A stretch of 34,695 bases of DNA. Origin: Rhodanobacter sp. (lineage in GTDB: Bacteria > Pseudomonadota > Gammaproteobacteria > Xanthomonadales > Rhodanobacteraceae). The DNA is taken from the NCBI GenBank assembly GCA_022730295.1, contig DZCM01000018.1, positions 1 to 34,695 of the forward strand. Reading direction: 5' to 3'. Positions within the stretch are counted from its first letter, which is position 1. Every line of letters starts with the position of its first letter. The position numbers and the translations under genes are program-made. The notes under the pieces were generated by a model, which made no database searches, was not told the origin of the DNA, and saw only the letters and a program-made list of their open reading frames with translations. Positions 29,553 to 34,695 of this stretch are shown one piece after another.

Positions 29553-29609
29553 GGGTGCAATCCGGGAAATGTCATGGTTTTGGATGCGCACATCGGCGCG
29601 GGGCCAAGC

Positions 29610-31262
29610 CTAAAGGTTCTGGTAGTTCGGCCCGGAGCCACCTTCCGGCGTGACCCAGGTAATGATCTCGTAGGGGTCCTTGATGTCGCAGGTCTTGCAG
29701 TGCACGCAGTTGGCTGCGTTGATCTGCAGGCGCAGCGGGTTGCCGCCCCCGGCCACGGTGTCGGCGACGATTTCGTACACATTGGCGGGACAGTAGCGCG
29801 TGCAGGGATTGCCGTATTCGGTGACGCAGCGGTCGATGCAGATCGACGTGTCGGCCACATGCAGATGCACGGGCTGGTCCTCATCATGTTCGGTGGCGGC
29901 GAAGTACACCCCGGCCAGGCGATCGCGTGGCGGCAGGTTGCGTTCGACCCAGCCGGGCTCGCGCGATGACGTGGCATTCGGACCGGGTCGACTGTCCAGC
30001 GTGGCCGGCGGATCGAGCTTGTCCAGCGCCGAAAAATCCGCGTGGTTCTTCAATGTCCACGGCGACAGTCCCGCGGTCAGGGTTTCCCAGCCTGCATTGA
30101 ACAAGCCACGCCACATGCCGCCGTGGAAACCCGGGCGGATGTTGCGCACCTTCTTCAGCTCCTTTGCGATCGGCGAGGCACGCAGGCGCGCGTCGAAGCC
30201 CTCGGCGGATCGTTGCTCGGCAAAGTGTTCGGCGGCGAGCATGCCTGCGCGCAGCGCCTGATGCGTGCCCTTGATCTTCGGCACGTTCATCAAACCGGCG
30301 GCGTCGCCGATCAAGAGTGCACCCGGCATCTCGACTTTCGGCAGCGACTGAATGCCGCCTTCGATCAGCGCGCGCGCGCCGGCCGACACGATCGTGCCGC
30401 CTTCCAGCAACGGTTTGATGCGCGCGTGGTTCTTCAACTGCTGGAACGCTTCCCACGGACGGAACAGCGGATCGGAATAGTCCAGCCCAGCGACGAAGCC
30501 GATCGCAATGCGGTCCTGGTCGAGTTGGTAGATGAAGCTGCCACCGTAGGTTTTCGAGTCGAGTGGCCAGCCCAGCGTGTGGGTAATGTGGCCGGCCTGC
30601 ACGCGGCCCGGCGGCAGCTGCCACAGTTCCTTCAAGCCGATGCCGTAGGTTTGCGGATCGCAGTGCTGGTCGAGGCCAAATTTCGCGATCAACGTTTTCG
30701 TCACGCTGCCGCGACAGCCCTCGGCCAACACGGTGAGCGAGGCTCGGATATCAATGCCTTGCGTGTAACCGGGCTTGTGCGAGCCATCCTTGGCGACACC
30801 CATGTCGCCGATCCGCACGCCCGCAACCGCACCCTTGTCGTCAAACACCGCGTCACACGCAGCGAAACCGGGGAAGACGTCCACGCCGAGAGCTTCGGCC
30901 TGCGCCGCCAGCCACGCGCACAGCGCGCCGAGGCTGACGATGAAGTTGCCCTTGTTGTGCATCTGCGGCGGCGTCGGCAATTTGCTCGCGCGCTGCGCGT
31001 CGCGCAGCAGCAGGAATTCATCGTGTGCGGCGGGCACGCAAATCGGCGGCGGATTATCGCGCCAGCCCGGCAGCAAGGCATCCAGCGGCGCAGGTTCGAT
31101 CACCGCGCCCGAAAGGATCTGTGCGCCCACGGTCGAACCCTTCTCGATCACGCAGACGCGGGTGTCAGGCTTGAGCTGCTTCAGGCGAATCGCGAAGGCC
31201 AGCCCGGACGGGCCGGCGCCGACCACGACCACGTCGTATTCCATCGTTTCGCGTTCGGCCAT
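29610..31262 (-). CDS. Electron transfer flavoprotein-ubiquinone oxidoreductase
   Basis: DVVVVGAGPSGLAFAIRLKQLKPDTRVCVIEKGSTVGAQILSGAVIEP; C-terminal 4Fe-4S CTRYCPANVYE / NCVHCKTCDIKDPYEIITWVTPEGGSGPNYQNL. Confidence 0.95.
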   Translation of the reverse strand: MAERETMEYDVVVVGAGPSGLAFAIRLKQLKPDTRVCVIEKGSTVGAQILSGAVIEPAPLDALLPGWRDNPPPICVPAAHDEFLLLRDAQRASKLPTPPQMHNKGNFIVSLGALCAWLAAQAEALGVDVFPGFAACDAVFDDKGAVAGVRIGDMGVAKDGSHKPGYTQGIDIRASLTVLAEGCRGSVTKTLIAKFGLDQHCDPQTYGIGLKELWQLPPGRVQAGHITHTLGWPLDSKTYGGSFIYQLDQDRIAIGFVAGLDYSDPLFRPWEAFQQLKNHARIKPLLEGGTIVSAGARALIEGGIQSLPKVEMPGALLIGDAAGLMNVPKIKGTHQALRAGMLAAEHFAEQRSAEGFDARLRASPIAKELKKVRNIRPGFHGGMWRGLFNAGWETLTAGLSPWTLKNHADFSALDKLDPPATLDSRPGPNATSSREPGWVERNLPPRDRLAGVYFAATEHDEDQPVHLHVADTSICIDRCVTEYGNPCTRYCPANVYEIVADTVAGGGNPLRLQINAANCVHCKTCDIKDPYEIITWVTPEGGSGPNYQNL

Positions 31263-31369
31263 GGTTACTCCCGTCGAGGCTGCAGCACTGACTGCTGATT
31301 GTCACGGGTTCCCGGGTACCCGGCAAACCCTGTGCGAATCCCCCATAATCCGGGTCCCGGGGAGGGCGC

Positions 31370-32785
31370 ATGCACGCAATCGACGACGACACAATGGGAC
31401 CCGAAGCGCTGCGACGCGGCAGCGTGTGGCAGTGCCTGCACTGGCTGGCATCCGGGCGCACCACCGCCAAGGCCCTGGCAGACTCCTGCCTCGAAGCGAT
31501 CGAACGGCTCAATCCCACCCTGCATGCCTTCGTCGACGTGCGCCCCGACATCGTGCGCGACCAGGCCGCGAGCGCGCAGCATCGCCGGCGCGAGGGGCCG
31601 ATCGGGCGGCTGGACGGCATCCCGGTCGCCATCAAGGACAACTTCGATGTGGCCGGATATCCGACCCGCGCGGGGCTGCCAACGCGGGCCGCACACGTCG
31701 CGCGCCATGACGCCCACGCGATCGCGCGCCTGCGTGCCGCGGGCGCGGTGTTGCTTGGCAAGACCAACCTCGATGAAGGCGCACTCGGCGCGGCGACGAA
31801 GAATCCGCATTTCGGCACTACCCGCAATCCGTTCAATCACGCGTACGTGGCAGGCGGCTCGTCGGGCGGTTCGGCGGCGGCCGTGGCCGCGGGCCTGGCA
31901 CCGGTCGCGATCGGCTCGGACACCCTGGGCTCGGTGCGCATCCCGGCCAGCTATTGCGGCGTGTTTGCGCTCAAGCCCACCCATGGCGAGATTTCCGCGC
32001 GCGGACTGGTACCTGCCGCACGACGCCTCGATGCAGTCGGTATCCTGGGCCGCAGCGTCGGCGATCTGGTGGTGATGTTGCAAGTGTTGGCCGGTTACGA
32101 CGCCGATGATCCACGTTCGCGCCGCCGCCGCGTCGCGCTGCAACCACCGGACTGGGATCCGAACCATCTGCGTTGCGGAGTGTTGCCGGACCTCGCCGCG
32201 GCCGGCGTGGAACCGGCGGTGGTCGCGGTGTTCGAGCAGGCGCTCGCGAAACTGCAGCACGCGTTGCACGAGTGCACGCCGCTGGATTTTTCCGACTGGC
32301 CATTCCAGAAGATGCGCCGCGCGGGCCTGTTGCTGATGGAAGCGGAAATGCGCAACACCTTCGCCGGCGACCTCGCCGACACGGCGCACCCGGTCTCGGA
32401 TGAATTCCGCCGCATGCTCGATTACGCGGCGCAGAAATCGGCCGCCGACTACGTCGTCGCCGACCGCATGCTCGACTTCGCGGTGCTGAAGGCACGCCGG
32501 GTGTTCTCGCGCGTCGACGTGCTGGTGCTGCCGACCACGCCGCAGGGCGCGTTCCGCGTCGAGGCGCCGGTGCCCGCCTCACAGGCCGACCTGACGTCCT
32601 TCGCCAGCCTCGCGTCCTGCCCGGCGGTCAGCATCCCGATGGGAACCTTGCCGGATGGCATGCCGATCGGCATGCAGTTCGTCGGCGCACCCGGATCCGA
32701 CCTGCGCCTGCTGGAGCTGGCGGAAGTGTGTTCATCGGCGCTGGATGCCGCGCCCTCCTACCCGGTCGCGGCTGCGCGCGCGTAA
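31370..32785 (+). CDS. Amidase signature family hydrolase
   Basis: VAIKDNFDVAGYPTRAG (catalytic Lys), AGGSSGGSAAAVAAGLAPVAIGSDTLGSVRIPASYCGVFALKPTHG (Ser-cisSer). Confidence 0.9.
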   Translation: MHAIDDDTMGPEALRRGSVWQCLHWLASGRTTAKALADSCLEAIERLNPTLHAFVDVRPDIVRDQAASAQHRRREGPIGRLDGIPVAIKDNFDVAGYPTRAGLPTRAAHVARHDAHAIARLRAAGAVLLGKTNLDEGALGAATKNPHFGTTRNPFNHAYVAGGSSGGSAAAVAAGLAPVAIGSDTLGSVRIPASYCGVFALKPTHGEISARGLVPAARRLDAVGILGRSVGDLVVMLQVLAGYDADDPRSRRRRVALQPPDWDPNHLRCGVLPDLAAAGVEPAVVAVFEQALAKLQHALHECTPLDFSDWPFQKMRRAGLLLMEAEMRNTFAGDLADTAHPVSDEFRRMLDYAAQKSAADYVVADRMLDFAVLKARRVFSRVDVLVLPTTPQGAFRVEAPVPASQADLTSFASLASCPAVSIPMGTLPDGMPIGMQFVGAPGSDLRLLELAEVCSSALDAAPSYPVAAARA

Positions 32786-32788
32786 CGT

Positions 32789-33238
32789 TCAGCCCGTCAG
32801 GCGCGCCTTGACCTGCCCGGACAACGCGCCCATGTCGGCACGGCCCGCAGCGCGATCCTTCAGCAAGGTCATCACCTTGCCCATGTCACGTGGCGAAGTG
32901 GCCCCGGCATCGGCGATGCACTGCGCCACGAGCACGTCAAGTTCGGCGGCGGTCAGTTGCGCCGGCAGGTAGGCCTCGATCACCCCGATCTCGAAACGCT
33001 CCTGCGCGGCGAGATCTTCGCGCTGCGCGGCTTCGTACTGGGTCACCGAATCGCGCCGCTGCTTCAGCATCTTCTCCAGCACGCCGAGCACCTGCGCATC
33101 GTCCAGCGTGATGCGCTCGTCCACTTCGCGCTGTTTGAGCGCGGCGAGGATCAGCCGGATCACGCCGAGGCGCGGCTTGTCGCCGCCCTTCATGGCAGTC
33201 TTCATGTCCTCGGTGATGCGGGCCTTGAGGTCGCTCAT
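32789..33238 (-). CDS. yqeY: GatB/YqeY domain protein
   Basis: MSDLKARITEDMKTAMKGGDKPRLGVIRLILAALKQREVDER...QRRDSVTQYEAAQREDLAAQERFEIGVIEAYLPAQLT...MGKVM. Confidence 0.93.
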   Translation of the reverse strand: MSDLKARITEDMKTAMKGGDKPRLGVIRLILAALKQREVDERITLDDAQVLGVLEKMLKQRRDSVTQYEAAQREDLAAQERFEIGVIEAYLPAQLTAAELDVLVAQCIADAGATSPRDMGKVMTLLKDRAAGRADMGALSGQVKARLTG

Positions 33239-33272
33239 GGATACTCTCCCGTTCAAATCGCGGAAACGCGAA

Positions 33273-33303
33273 ACGGCCGGCTCCGCGATGCGGGGCCGGC
33301 CGT
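33273..33303. terminator. Strong GC-rich hairpin between rpsU and yqeY (possible attenuator/terminator)
   Basis: ACGGCCGGC-T-CCGC-GAT-GCGG-G-GCCGGCCGT; in the minus-strand direction followed by TTCGCGTTT. Confidence 0.5.
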
Positions 33304-33354
33304 CAGATTCGACACGACGCGCTCGATCAGTCTTGCTGAATCCGGCGTGCGGAA

Positions 33355-33570
33355 TCAGTACAGGCGCTTGCGGCGCGTGACTTCACGCGAGACGCGGCGC
33401 AGGTGGCGCTTGACCGCCGCAGCGCGCTTGCGCTTACGTTCCTGGGTCGGCTTCTCGTAAAATTCGCGCTTGCGCGTTTCGGCGAGCACACCGGCCTTCT
33501 CGCAGGTACGCTTGAAACGGCGCAGGGCGATTTCGAAGGGTTCGTTCTCGCGGACTTTGACGCTGGGCAT
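33355..33570 (-). CDS. rpsU: 30S ribosomal protein S21
   Basis: [59 protein letters not shown]. Confidence 0.97.
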   Translation of the reverse strand: MPSVKVRENEPFEIALRRFKRTCEKAGVLAETRKREFYEKPTQERKRKRAAAVKRHLRRVSREVTRRKRLY

Positions 33571-33636
33571 GGATGCTCCACTTGGTAAACTGACCCGCTG
33601 GCTCGCGGGTGAGCCGTGAATTATAGCGTGACTTCC

Positions 33637-34695
33637 ATGACTGATTCAAAGCCCCCCTTTTCCGGCCCGGTCCTCGGCATCGAAAGCTCCTGCGACGAGA
33701 CCGGTATTGCGGTCTATCAGGCCGGCCGCGGACTGCTGGCGCACGCCCTGTATTCGCAAATCGCCCTGCACGCCGAATACGGTGGGGTGGTGCCGGAACT
33801 GGCCAGCCGCGATCATGTGCGCAAGCTGCTTCCCCTTTTGCGCCAGACACTTGCCGAGGCCAACCTCAAGGTTTCCGACCTCGCCGCGGTGGCCTACACG
33901 GCCGGCCCGGGTCTGATCGGCGCCCTGCTGGTCGGAGCTTCGGTCGCGCGCGCGCTGGCCTGGGCGCTGGAGGTTCCGGCAATCGGCGTGCACCACATGG
34001 AAGGGCACCTGCTGGCGCCTTTGCTTGAAGAACCGGCGCCGGGAACCCAGCCGCTGGCGCCGCCCTTCGTGGCCCTGCTGGTATCGGGCGGGCATTCCTT
34101 GCTGGTGGGCGTCGACAAGATCGGCAGCTACCGGATCCTCGGCGATACCCTCGATGATGCCGCCGGCGAGGCCTTCGACAAGACCGCCAAGTTGATGGGC
34201 CTACCCTACCCCGGCGGCCCGGCGCTGGCCAAGCTGGCGGAGAACGGCAATCCGTTCGCATTCAAGTTCGCCCGCCCGATGACCGACCGGCCCGGTCTCG
34301 ACCTGAGTTTCTCCGGCTTGAAGACCCAGGTGTTGATGGCCTGGCGCGGCAGCAACCAGTCCAACGCCACACGTGCCGACGTGGCGCGCGGATTTGAAGA
34401 AGCCATCGTCGAGACCCTGACGATCAAATGCCGCCGCGCGTTGACCGCAACCGGCTACAAGCGGCTGGTCGTGTCCGGCGGCGTCGGCGCCAACAAACGG
34501 CTGCGTGCGCAGTTGGCCGAGGCCGGCGACAAGGAAGGCTTCCAGACTTATTTCCCGCGCCTCGCGTTCTGCACCGACAACGGCGCGATGATCGCGTTGG
34601 CAGGCTCCATCCGGCTCGCCGCCGGACAAACCAGCGGACCCGAGATCCAGGTGCGGCCGCGCTGGAATCTGGAATCGCTGCCGGAGGTGGCGTGA
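33637..34695 (+). CDS. tsaD: tRNA N6-adenosine threonylcarbamoyltransferase
   Basis: [64 protein letters not shown]; stop at window end. Confidence 0.97.
   Translation: MTDSKPPFSGPVLGIESSCDETGIAVYQAGRGLLAHALYSQIALHAEYGGVVPELASRDHVRKLLPLLRQTLAEANLKVSDLAAVAYTAGPGLIGALLVGASVARALAWALEVPAIGVHHMEGHLLAPLLEEPAPGTQPLAPPFVALLVSGGHSLLVGVDKIGSYRILGDTLDDAAGEAFDKTAKLMGLPYPGGPALAKLAENGNPFAFKFARPMTDRPGLDLSFSGLKTQVLMAWRGSNQSNATRADVARGFEEAIVETLTIKCRRALTATGYKRLVVSGGVGANKRLRAQLAEAGDKEGFQTYFPRLAFCTDNGAMIALAGSIRLAAGQTSGPEIQVRPRWNLESLPEVA

Noticed and set aside
33571-33636. Divergent rpsU/tsaD intergenic region as a special regulatory site
   Set aside because: A normal divergent promoter gap; TATAGC-like hexamer seen but no convincing complete promoter

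Overview
The window reads as a Xanthomonadales-type (Lysobacteraceae/Rhodanobacteraceae-like, inferred) chromosomal segment. It carries an O-antigen/LPS biosynthesis locus between cbs-metB on the left and etfA/etfB on the right, the known location of the hypervariable LPS locus in Xanthomonas. The locus encodes an ABC-type O-antigen exporter (Wzm/Wzt, with a C-terminal carbohydrate-binding extension on Wzt), a GDP-mannose/GDP-6-deoxy-sugar pathway (manC, gmd, and a truncated rmd-like remnant), several GT4 glycosyltransferases including a tandem paralogous pair and a large multi-domain one, an FkbM methyltransferase fused to a coiled coil, a GT-C enzyme plus a polyprenyl-P GT2 partner, and a flippase-like membrane protein. 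An acetoacetyl-CoA synthetase lies inside the locus. To the right, on the minus strand, an ATP-grasp / SAM-methyltransferase / ATP-grasp set with 4-nt overlaps, followed by an MFS transporter, sits between the ETF-QO gene and etfB-etfA. The right end holds an amidase and conserved housekeeping genes (yqeY, rpsU, tsaD). Points most worth a second look: (1) the ATP-grasp/MT/ATP-grasp/MFS module, a candidate uncharacterised small-molecule or peptide-ligation pathway; (2) the FkbM coiled-coil protein as a possible non-homologous counterpart of the WbdD chain-terminator/ruler; (3) the rmd remnant, the frameshifted lipoprotein and the half-deleted middle GT domain, which are signs of recent locus remodelling; (4) REP-like palindrome pairs around etfB. 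All calls were made by eye without database searches.
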